From NCBI GenBank assembly GCA_910584395.1, contig CAJUAS010000022.1, positions 1-31,435 on the forward strand: a stretch of 31,435 bases of DNA, given 5' to 3'. The position numbers and the translations under genes were made by a program. Of this stretch, positions 22,932-31,435 are shown piece by piece. The notes beneath the pieces are model-generated. The model did not search any database. It was not told where the DNA came from and saw nothing but the letters and a program-made list of their open reading frames with translations. Position 1 is the stretch's first letter. Each line of letters opens with the position of its first letter. Source of the DNA: an uncultured Oscillospiraceae bacterium. GTDB taxonomy: Bacteria > Bacillota > Clostridia > Oscillospirales > Oscillospiraceae.

Positions 22932-24671
22932 TTGCTCAAGCTCATGCGCGAACACATTAAGGGCTATGAGAAGCAGGCGGTCTTGTCCCCCATTCTCATT
23001 GTGCTGGAGGTCATCTGCGAGCTGCTGCTGCCCCTCATTATGGCGGAGATCGTAGACGTGGCCATCCCGGCGGGAGACGTGGGTTACATCTTCCTGCTGG
23101 GGGCGGAGATGGTGGCGCTGGCCCTTGCTTCCATGGCCTGCGGCGTGGGGGCGGCGAAGGCCGCGGCCTTCGCCAGCCAAGGCTTTGGCGGCAACCTCCG
23201 GCAAGCGCTCTTCGACAAGGTGCAGACCTTCTCCTTTGCCGACATCGACCGCTTTTCTTCCGCCAGCCTCATTACCCGGATCACCAACGACGTGAACGTG
23301 ATGACCATGATGCTGGCCATGGGCCTTCGGATGCTCATCCGCGCGCCCATGATGCTGGTGACCGCTCTGGTGGTGAGCATCGTCCTCAACGCCAAGCTGG
23401 CCATGGTGCTGGTGGTGGTCATCCCCGTGATGACGGTGATCATCGCGGTGGTGATGAAAATCTGCACCCGTCTGTTTGAGATCCTCCAGACCAAGCTGGA
23501 TCACCTGAACAACACCCTTCAGGAGAATTTGGTGGCCGTGCGGGTGGTGAAGGCCTTTGTGCGGGAGAACCACGAGCGCAAAAAGTTTAAGCGCGCCAAC
23601 GACGACCTGACCCAAGCGGGGCTGAGCGTGGGCCTTCGCATCGTGGCCATTATGCCTGTGATGATGTTGTGCATGAACGGCGCTTTGGTGGCCGTGCTCT
23701 ACTTCGGCGGGCGGATGGTCATGGGGGGCAGCTTCCAGCTGGGCGACCTTCAGGCGTTCACCGGGTACATTACCCAGATCCTGATGAGCGTGATGATGGT
23801 GGCCATGACCCTGCTTCAGCTCTCCCGCTCCCAAGCCTGCGCCCAGCGCATCAATGAGGTGCTGGAGGCCACCCCTGACATTCAGGACGGCCAAAACGCC
23901 CAAAGCGCCAAGCTGCCCGCCCCCAAGGGGAAGGTGGAGCTTCGCAAGGTGTCCTTTAAGTACACCGCGTCAGGCACGGGAGACGACGTGCTCAAGGACA
24001 TCGACCTGACCGTCGAGCCGGGGCAGTTTGTCGCCATCGTCGGCGGCACGGGGGTGGGCAAGTCCAGTCTGGTCAACCTCATTCCCCGCTTTTACGACCC
24101 CACCGGCGGACAGGTTTTGCTGGACGGGATGGACGTAAGGGACTACCCGCTGGACGACCTGCGCGCCCGCATCGGGATGGTGCTGCAAAACAACGTCCTC
24201 TTTACCGGGACGGTGCGGGAGAACCTCCTCTGGGGTAAGCCGGACGCCACTCAGGAGGAGCTTGACCGGGCCGCCAAGGACGCGCAGGCCTACGGCTTTA
24301 TCATGTCCCTGCCTCAGGGGTACGACACCCTGCTGGATCAGGGGGGCGTGAACCTCTCCGGGGGACAGAAGCAACGGCTGTGCATTGCCCGGGCCATGCT
24401 CAAGCAGCCCGCGGTACTCATTTTGGACGACTCCACCTCGGCGGTGGACTCCGCCACCGAGGCCGCCATCCGAAAGTCCTTCCGCGAAAACCTGAAGGGC
24501 ACGACGGTCATTATGATCGCCCAACGCATCTCCTCGGTGCGCTATGCCGACCGGATCGTCATTTTGGAGGACGACCACATCGCCGGACAGGGCACCCATG
24601 AGGAGCTGTTGGAGAACAACGCCATCTATCAGGAGATCTACCAATCTCAGCAGGAAGGGGTGAGTGAATAA
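22932..24671 (+). CDS. ABC exporter half-transporter A (degenerate ATP-site subunit)
   Basis: A 579-residue fusion of a six-helix membrane domain (about 15-300) and an ATPase domain (about 335-575). Walker A is GGTGVGKS (371-378), the Q-loop is LQNNVLF and the signature is LSGGQ (475-479). Walker B ends Asp499-Asp500 instead of Asp-Glu, and the switch histidine is Gln531 in IAQRISSV. Both changes mark the non-hydrolysing partner of a heterodimeric exporter of the BmrC/TM287 kind. The TTG at 22932 is chosen because AAAGGGAGG lies seven bases upstream; the next ATG, four codons later, is the alternative. Its stop overlaps the ATG of the partner gene by one base. The cargo is unknown. Confidence 0.93.
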   Translation: MLKLMREHIKGYEKQAVLSPILIVLEVICELLLPLIMAEIVDVAIPAGDVGYIFLLGAEMVALALASMACGVGAAKAAAFASQGFGGNLRQALFDKVQTFSFADIDRFSSASLITRITNDVNVMTMMLAMGLRMLIRAPMMLVTALVVSIVLNAKLAMVLVVVIPVMTVIIAVVMKICTRLFEILQTKLDHLNNTLQENLVAVRVVKAFVRENHERKKFKRANDDLTQAGLSVGLRIVAIMPVMMLCMNGALVAVLYFGGRMVMGGSFQLGDLQAFTGYITQILMSVMMVAMTLLQLSRSQACAQRINEVLEATPDIQDGQNAQSAKLPAPKGKVELRKVSFKYTASGTGDDVLKDIDLTVEPGQFVAIVGGTGVGKSSLVNLIPRFYDPTGGQVLLDGMDVRDYPLDDLRARIGMVLQNNVLFTGTVRENLLWGKPDATQEELDRAAKDAQAYGFIMSLPQGYDTLLDQGGVNLSGGQKQRLCIARAMLKQPAVLILDDSTSAVDSATEAAIRKSFRENLKGTTVIMIAQRISSVRYADRIVILEDDHIAGQGTHEELLENNAIYQEIYQSQQEGVSE

Positions 24672-26497
24672 TGCCGCCCGGACGCGTCCCCCGCGGGGGC
24701 TATCAGAAGCCCCAGAACATGGGCAAGACCCTTCGCCGCCTCATCGGCTACCTCACCAAAAGCCCGCTTCCGCTGGCGCTGGTGCTCACCTGCCTTTTGT
24801 GTTCGGTGGGCACGAATCTGGCGGGAACGTATCTCATGCGCGGCATCATCAACGACTTTATCTGGTCGGGCTGTACCGATTACGCAGGGTTGGGATCTTC
24901 CATTTTAAAACTGATCGGAATCTATTTGCTTGGCTGTCTCGCCACTTACGGGCAGTCCGCGGTCATGGTGCGGCTGGCCCAGAAGGGGGTCAATAAGCTG
25001 CGCTATGACCTCTTTGACAAGCTCCAAAAGCTGCCCCTTTCCTACTTCGACCGCCACCCCCACGGGGAGCTGATGAGCCGCTTTACCAACGACGCGGACA
25101 ACGTCCAGACCGCCTTGGAGCAGAGCATGGTCTCCATGATCTCAAGCTGCCTCATGTTTGTGGGGCTGGTGGTGATGATGCTGGTCATCAACTGGAAGCT
25201 GTTTTTGGTGACGGTGGTCGTTTTGGCCCTCACCATGGCGGTGTTCAAGGTGCTGGGCGGCAAGTCCCGGAAATATTATCAGGCCCAGCAGGCCGCGCTG
25301 GGCGAGGTCAACGGCAACATTCAGGAGATGATCGAGGGGCTGAAGGTGGTCAAGGCCTTTACCCATGAGGAGCAGGCCAAGGCGGACTTCCAAAGGCTCA
25401 ACGAGACCTACCGGGACGCGGCCCAGAAGGCCAACTTCTACTCCACCACCATCATGCCCATCTCGGGCAACCTGATGAATGTGAGCTATGCCCTCACCGC
25501 CTGCTTCGGCGGGGTGCTTGCGGTGCTTCAGGGCTTCGATCTGGGCGGCATGATCATCTACCTCAATCTGGCCCGTCAGGTGGGCCAGCCGTTGAACCAG
25601 ATCTCCCAGCAGATGACCGCCGTCCTCTCCGCGCTGGCGGGGGCGGAGCGTATTTTTGCCGTGATGGACACGCCTCCGGAGGTGGACGAGGGCAAGGTAC
25701 ACCTCACCCGCGTGTCCGGCCGGGAGTGGGCGTGGAAAAAGGAGGACGGGACGCTGGTGCCCCTCAAGGGAGATGTGCGCTTCGAGAACGTGGACTTCTC
25801 CTACGTCCCCGGCAAACGCATCCTCCACGGCATCTCCCTTTACGCCACGCCGGGGCAGAAGATCGCCTTTGTAGGCTCTACCGGGGCGGGCAAGACCACC
25901 ATCACCAACCTCATCAACCGCTTCTACGAGTTAGAGGGCGGCCGCATCACCTATGACGGCATCGACGTGCGGGACATCGCCAAGGACGACCTGCGCGCCT
26001 CGCTGGGGATGGTCTTGCAGGACACCCACCTCTTCACCGGAACGGTGATGGACAACATCCGCTACGGGCGGCTGGACGCCACGGATGAGGAGTGCATTGC
26101 CGCCGCCAAGACCGCCAACGCCCACTCCTTTATCCGCCGCCTGCCTCAAGGCTACCAGACGGTGGTCACCGGGGACGGGGCGAACCTCTCCCAAGGCCAG
26201 CGGCAGCTTTTGGCCATCGCCCGGGCCGCCGTGGCCGACCCGCCGGTGATGATCTTGGACGAGGCCACCTCCTCCATCGACACCCGCACGGAAAAGCACA
26301 TCGAGGCGGGCATGGACGCGCTGATGGAGGGCCGCACCGTGTTTGTCATCGCCCACCGCCTGTCCACCGTGCGAAATTCCAACTGCATCGTGGTCATCGA
26401 GAACGGCCAGATCGAGGAAAAGGGCGACCACGCCGCCCTGCTGGAGGAAAAGGGCCGCTATTATCGGCTCTATACCGGGCAGTTTCAGCTGTCGTGA
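24671..26497 (+). CDS. ABC exporter half-transporter B (catalytic subunit)
   Basis: A 608-residue partner of the preceding gene. The six-helix membrane domain covers about 30-330 and includes LPLSYFDRHPHGELMSRFTND at the first coupling region. The ATPase domain covers about 365-605. Walker A is GSTGAGKT (402-409), the signature is LSQGQ (506-510), Walker B ends Asp530-Glu531 and the switch His562 is in IAHRLSTV. It carries the consensus catalytic Glu and His. Its altered signature (Gln for Gly) faces the degenerate site of subunit A, as expected in an asymmetric pair. It could export drugs, peptides or lipids. A GGAAGGGGTGAG ribosome-binding site overlaps the end of gene A. A strong terminator follows. 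Confidence 0.94.
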   Translation: MPPGRVPRGGYQKPQNMGKTLRRLIGYLTKSPLPLALVLTCLLCSVGTNLAGTYLMRGIINDFIWSGCTDYAGLGSSILKLIGIYLLGCLATYGQSAVMVRLAQKGVNKLRYDLFDKLQKLPLSYFDRHPHGELMSRFTNDADNVQTALEQSMVSMISSCLMFVGLVVMMLVINWKLFLVTVVVLALTMAVFKVLGGKSRKYYQAQQAALGEVNGNIQEMIEGLKVVKAFTHEEQAKADFQRLNETYRDAAQKANFYSTTIMPISGNLMNVSYALTACFGGVLAVLQGFDLGGMIIYLNLARQVGQPLNQISQQMTAVLSALAGAERIFAVMDTPPEVDEGKVHLTRVSGREWAWKKEDGTLVPLKGDVRFENVDFSYVPGKRILHGISLYATPGQKIAFVGSTGAGKTTITNLINRFYELEGGRITYDGIDVRDIAKDDLRASLGMVLQDTHLFTGTVMDNIRYGRLDATDEECIAAAKTANAHSFIRRLPQGYQTVVTGDGANLSQGQRQLLAIARAAVADPPVMILDEATSSIDTRTEKHIEAGMDALMEGRTVFVIAHRLSTVRNSNCIVVIENGQIEEKGDHAALLEEKGRYYRLYTGQFQLS

Positions 26498-26512
26498 CTG
26501 CCGGACACAACG

Positions 26513-26541
26513 AAAAGGGACGCCGCAAGGCGTCCCTTTTT
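26513..26541. terminator. Terminator after the ABC exporter
   Basis: A perfect 12-base stem (26513-26524 and 26529-26540) closed by a GCAA tetraloop, ending in five T (26537-26541). It has A4 upstream, so it can also work on the minus strand. Confidence 0.92.
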
Positions 26542-26545
26542 CTTC

Positions 26546-26574
26546 TTTACAAAAGGTATTCCTTGACATATAAT
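26546..26574 (+). promoter_or_regulatory. Promoter of the XRE-lepA unit
   Basis: TTTACA (26546-26551) and a perfect TATAAT (26569-26574) are spaced by 17 bases. A second possible pair, TTGACA (26563-26568) with TATTCT (26585-26590) at 16 bases, overlaps it, so there may be two start points. Confidence 0.7.
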
Positions 26575-26620
26575 ATACCTGTTGTATTCTGCCATCATTT
26601 AGAGAGAGGACGTGGCATTT

Positions 26621-27328
26621 ATGAATGAAGCGTTAGGTCGTTCCTTGGCATTGCTCCGGCAGGAGAAGGGGCTCAGCCAGCGGGCTGTGGCCGCCGATCT
26701 GGGCATTTCGCAGGCGCTGCTCTCCCACTATGAAAAGGGGGCGCGGGAGCCGGGGCTGGCCTTTGTAGCCAAGGCCTGCCGCTACTATAACGTCTCGGCG
26801 GACTTTTTGCTGGGGCTGTCTTTGTCCCGGGACGGCACGACCATTCTGGACGCGGAGACCCTCACCGATTCCTCCAACGAGCGGGGCAACGCCATGCAGG
26901 GCAACGTGCTTGCCATTTTGAGCAAGAAGCTGCTGGTGAACTCGGTGGGGCTGCTCTTTGACCTGCTGGGCCAGCTGGGGAGCAAAAAGGCCATCCAAGC
27001 CGCCAGCCAGTATCTGGGCGCGGCGGTGTACCAGATGTTCCGCCGCTTCCACCGGGCCTCGGGGGCGAACGAGGACTTTTTCGACGTGCCCGGCCGCTAT
27101 TATGACACCCACATCGCGCAGGCGGACATGACCCTGTCCGAGTGCGACTATGTGGATGCCTTGGAGCAGGCGGTGCGGGAGAAGAAGTCCTTCCCCGACC
27201 TCTCCCACGACACGCTGGCGGCGAAGTACCCCGGCGTGTACCAGTCGCTTTTGCAGATCGTCCACACCACCGGCGGACGGGTGAACAGCGAGCTGGATCT
27301 GAGGGAAAGATTGAACGAGGAAAAATAA
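26621..27328 (+). CDS. XRE-family helix-turn-helix regulator
   Basis: A 235-residue protein. The N-terminal Cro/CI-type helix-turn-helix (about 5-60) contains LALLRQEKGLSQRAVAADLG and ISQALLSHYEKGAREP, followed by YYNVSADFLLGLS, typical of this family. The remaining 170 residues are mostly helical with no domain I recognise; they may bind a ligand or mediate dimer formation. The ATG at 26621 sits 10 bases after AGAGGA, while an in-frame GTG at 26612 lies too close to it. lepA starts 21 bases after the stop without a terminator, so the two are likely co-transcribed. The target genes are unknown. Confidence 0.88.
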   Translation: MNEALGRSLALLRQEKGLSQRAVAADLGISQALLSHYEKGAREPGLAFVAKACRYYNVSADFLLGLSLSRDGTTILDAETLTDSSNERGNAMQGNVLAILSKKLLVNSVGLLFDLLGQLGSKKAIQAASQYLGAAVYQMFRRFHRASGANEDFFDVPGRYYDTHIAQADMTLSECDYVDALEQAVREKKSFPDLSHDTLAAKYPGVYQSLLQIVHTTGGRVNSELDLRERLNEEK

Positions 27329-27349
27329 CCACCGGACGAGGTGACCACC

Positions 27350-29155
<1,806 letters not shown>

Positions 29156-29174
29156 TATATGTAAGGAGGTCATT

Positions 29175-31250
29175 ATGATGAAAAAACTACTGGCACTGGC
29201 GCTTACCCTGATTTTGACCTTGGGGCTGGCAAGCCCCGCACTGGCGGCGGAGGAACCCGTCGAGCTGACCCCGGAGCAGGTCGCCGAGATCGTGGAAAAG
29301 TACGGCTTGGAAGCGCCGGAGGGCGAAGTCACGCTCCCCGACGGGGACTTTGGCTATTCCGTCAAGCTTCCTGACCCCCTCCCCGACGACTGGTGGATGG
29401 ACGACGTGGCCCCTGCGGAGGACGACTACGTCTACATTGACCCCGACAGCCTGGAGCCGGTCTGGACCAACCCCGCCTACGACGGCACCTATGAGAAATA
29501 TGAGGCCGCCCACCCCGAGGAGCTCGCCAATTTGGATGTGGACCAGCTGCTGGCGGGCTGGGGCTATGTGGAACGGACCCCCGCGGAATGGTTTTTGGCA
29601 TACGAGGGGGAATACGGCGAGACCTTGGAGGAAGCCGTGTGGAGAACATATGTGGGCAAACGGATAAAGGTGGAGTATAACTGCGCGCAGGCGGAGGAAT
29701 ACCGGGCCAAATATCCGAAGGAATGGGTAAAATTTGACGCGGACAGCTATTTTGAAAGCGAGTGGTTGGGTTACAGCGGCGATTCGTTGCCGGACAAAGC
29801 CGCCTACATGGCCAGATACAACGTCCTGACCGAAGAGGAATTCGTGGACGATATGTTTGTGATGTACGTGGACGACAACCGCTATACAGCCGGCTTCGAA
29901 CAGGATGAGTACGAAATGCCTGAACCCACCCCCACCCTCACCGTCAACGGTGTGGCCACCGACGTGGAAATGACCGCCGAAGACGGGGTGACCTACGCCG
30001 ATGCCGATGCCCTGCGGCAGTTCTTTGGCCCGGAGTTCGTCCCCGCTGACAAGACCGGCCTTCTGCCCATCCGGGAGACCGCCCAAAAAGCGGGCTGGGA
30101 CGTGGGCTGGTACAGCAGCCGCTGGAGCGGCGCGCAGGAGGTCCAGCTCTGGGACAAGGCCGCCTACGAGGCCGCCCTGGCGGAAGAGTTCGGCCCGTTG
30201 AACGACTTCCTTGCCAAGGCCATGAAGGTCAGCGGCAACACCCTTTTTGCCGACACTCCCACCGCCACCCATGAGACTGTGGCCGTGGACATGACCCGCT
30301 TTTCCACGCTGGACGGGGACGAGACCTTCCGCCTCACCTTTGACGTAGACTACGTCATGGGCGGCGGGGTGCTGGACGCCACGCTTACCTTCGACGTGAC
30401 CGAGCTTTTGAAGCTCTTCCCCGCTGACGCGCTGGAGAGCGTGACGAAAATGGGCGGCTTCTCGGTCACCCAGCTCCGGCAGTTTTTGAAGGCCGGGGTG
30501 ATGGAGTTCATCATCGACTACAACACCGGGGACATGGCCTACAACATCCCCCTGCTGGCCCTTGTGGACGAGGAGCTGGCGGGCTGGCAGACCGAGACCC
30601 TCCCCGGGCTGGACGGCATGGCGGAGGCCATGAAGGGGCTGGAGGAGTTTTCTTTGACCTCTACTCTCTACGCCCAGATGCTCTCCACCGCTTCTTATAT
30701 GGGCGCGGAATACGCCCGGGCTGAGTACGACCAGTCGGTGAGCCTGCTGTCCGCCTTTGCCGGAAAGGACCGCTTTGCCCCCCGGGGCGGTAAGACCACC
30801 TATTCCATCACCACGCAGGCCATGAACGAGGCCGTTTCTGCCCTCATCAACGCCGATGCGGACGAGGGCGACAGTACAAATATGGTGAAACAGCCCGTCT
30901 ACTCCATCTTCAAGGCATTTGACATCACCTACACGCTGGACGAGGTTGGCAACGTGACCGCCGACCTTCATATCCGTCCCGACACCGACGGCATTGCCAC
31001 AGCCATTGCCAAGTCTTACGAGAGCAGCTACTATGGCGACTCCTCCGCCGCCGGCGCGATGGAGATCGTGATGAACTGGGCGCTTAAGGGCTGGAATATG
31101 GACATCACCGCCTCCAGCCAAGGCAGCGCCCAGCGGTCCACCGGGCGGATGGACATCCACTGGAACAACGTGGGCAAGGTGAGCGTCCGCACCACCGCCG
31201 CCCAGACCGCCCCCAAGGCTCCGAGAAGCATCGACGATATTGTGAGATAA
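29175..31250 (+). CDS. Secreted protein with copper-amine-oxidase-like stalk domain
   Basis: A 691-residue exported protein. The signal peptide is KKLLALALTLILTLGLASPA, with cleavage expected after ALA at about 25. An acidic, Tyr/Trp/Pro-rich region spans about 28-250. A copper-amine-oxidase N-terminal-like stalk domain lies at about 255-335, where VNGVATDVEM is followed by LLPIRETAQKAGWDV, echoing the VNG...LVPVR...LGA pattern of this family. Residues 350-690 form a beta-rich region I do not recognise. Stalk domains usually attach cell-surface enzymes in Firmicutes. No sortase motif or S-layer repeats are visible. AAGGAGG precedes the ATG; a second ATG follows directly. It sits between lepA and the topoisomerase gene, 13 bases before the latter. 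Confidence 0.75.
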   Translation: MMKKLLALALTLILTLGLASPALAAEEPVELTPEQVAEIVEKYGLEAPEGEVTLPDGDFGYSVKLPDPLPDDWWMDDVAPAEDDYVYIDPDSLEPVWTNPAYDGTYEKYEAAHPEELANLDVDQLLAGWGYVERTPAEWFLAYEGEYGETLEEAVWRTYVGKRIKVEYNCAQAEEYRAKYPKEWVKFDADSYFESEWLGYSGDSLPDKAAYMARYNVLTEEEFVDDMFVMYVDDNRYTAGFEQDEYEMPEPTPTLTVNGVATDVEMTAEDGVTYADADALRQFFGPEFVPADKTGLLPIRETAQKAGWDVGWYSSRWSGAQEVQLWDKAAYEAALAEEFGPLNDFLAKAMKVSGNTLFADTPTATHETVAVDMTRFSTLDGDETFRLTFDVDYVMGGGVLDATLTFDVTELLKLFPADALESVTKMGGFSVTQLRQFLKAGVMEFIIDYNTGDMAYNIPLLALVDEELAGWQTETLPGLDGMAEAMKGLEEFSLTSTLYAQMLSTASYMGAEYARAEYDQSVSLLSAFAGKDRFAPRGGKTTYSITTQAMNEAVSALINADADEGDSTNMVKQPVYSIFKAFDITYTLDEVGNVTADLHIRPDTDGIATAIAKSYESSYYGDSSAAGAMEIVMNWALKGWNMDITASSQGSAQRSTGRMDIHWNNVGKVSVRTTAAQTAPKAPRSIDDIVR

Positions 31251-31263
31251 GGACTGATATAAC

Positions 31264-31435
31264 TTGGCAAAGAAAAAGACGACGGAAGAGACGGTCAAGC
31301 ACCGGGACAACCCCAACGTCATGGGCCTTCGTAAGGAAGTGCTGGAGCAGCCCATCACCGAGACGCTGGAGCTGAACTATATGCCCTACGCCATGAGCGT
31401 CATCGTCTCCCGGGCTATCCCGGAGATCGACGGCT
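31264..31435 (+). CDS. GyrA/ParC-type topoisomerase subunit A (5' end only)
   Basis: The first 57 codons run off the right edge. The N-terminus is a Lys/Glu-rich tail followed by ITETLELNYMPYAMSVIVSR and AIPEIDG, the highly conserved opening of GyrA/ParC breakage-reunion subunits, which lies upstream of the quinolone-resistance region and the catalytic Tyr. The TTG at 31264 is taken as the start because AAGGA lies about 10 bases upstream and no ATG fits. I cannot decide between gyrase and topoisomerase IV from this fragment. The lack of gyrB or parE directly upstream suggests a stand-alone or second-paralogue locus, perhaps followed by its partner outside the window. Confidence 0.88.
   Translation, partial: MAKKKTTEETVKHRDNPNVMGLRKEVLEQPITETLELNYMPYAMSVIVSRAIPEIDG

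Noticed and set aside
26555..26579. Short inverted repeat GGTAT/ATACC around the XRE promoter as an autoregulatory operator
   Set aside because: The half-sites are only five bases and 15 bases apart, too weak to claim without comparison to relatives.
29187..31358. Minus-strand open frame of 723 codons opposite the stalk-domain protein
   Set aside because: The plus-strand protein has a signal peptide, a stalk domain and AAGGAGG. The minus frame also runs across the start of the topoisomerase gene.

Overview
The window is GC-rich, densely coded DNA from what looks like an anaerobic Gram-positive bacterium of the Clostridia, probably near the Oscillospiraceae. This placement is inference. It rests on strong Shine-Dalgarno sites, near-consensus sigma-A promoters with 17-base spacers, a Gram-positive-type SOS box before lexA, a clostridial-type DUF4860 pilus gene and a complete PTS. 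No 16S rRNA or other decisive marker is present.

Layout. Bases 1-1212 look like the right end of an integrated element. They hold the 3' tail of an unrecognised gene, a HEPN/nucleotidyltransferase gene pair and, at 1167-1212, the 3' part of an initiator tRNA(fMet) gene without its 5' half, followed by a terminator. From 7542 down to 1264 (minus strand) runs a four-gene signalling operon: a BTAD-type transcriptional regulator, a REC/HD-GYP/PAS-like/GGDEF protein that could both make and break c-di-GMP, a free-standing HPt protein and a membrane hybrid histidine kinase with two receiver domains. Divergent from it is a transglutaminase-like lipoprotein (7765-8754). Next comes a tightly packed type IV pilus-like operon (8860-12654: pilC, four small single-pass membrane or pilin-like genes, pilT), followed by cutC. 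The segment has no pilB, no prepilin peptidase and no canonical major pilin.

13510-18271 holds a small orphan membrane protein and then the PTS: ptsI, crr-type EIIA, ptsH and a GlcNAc/glucose-type EIICB. The HPr keeps its catalytic His15 but has Arg in place of the regulatory Ser46. 18416-22017 carries a HAD phosphatase, a metallophosphoesterase lipoprotein whose N-terminus looks like a scrap of an HxlR regulator, a DagK-like lipid kinase and a possible degenerate ferritin-like protein preceded by a terminator-like hairpin that contains its ribosome-binding site. lexA (minus strand) has an operator overlapping its own -35 box. It is divergent from a heterodimeric ABC exporter (22932-26497) with one degenerate ATP site. 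The window ends with an XRE regulator, lepA, a large secreted protein with a copper-amine-oxidase-like stalk domain, and the start of a GyrA/ParC-type topoisomerase subunit.

How the parts may work together: the phosphorelay and c-di-GMP operon lies next to the pilus-like operon, which suggests, but does not prove, that c-di-GMP signalling controls that surface machine. The PTS genes form a complete phosphate chain from PEP to EIIB for one amino-sugar or sugar transporter.
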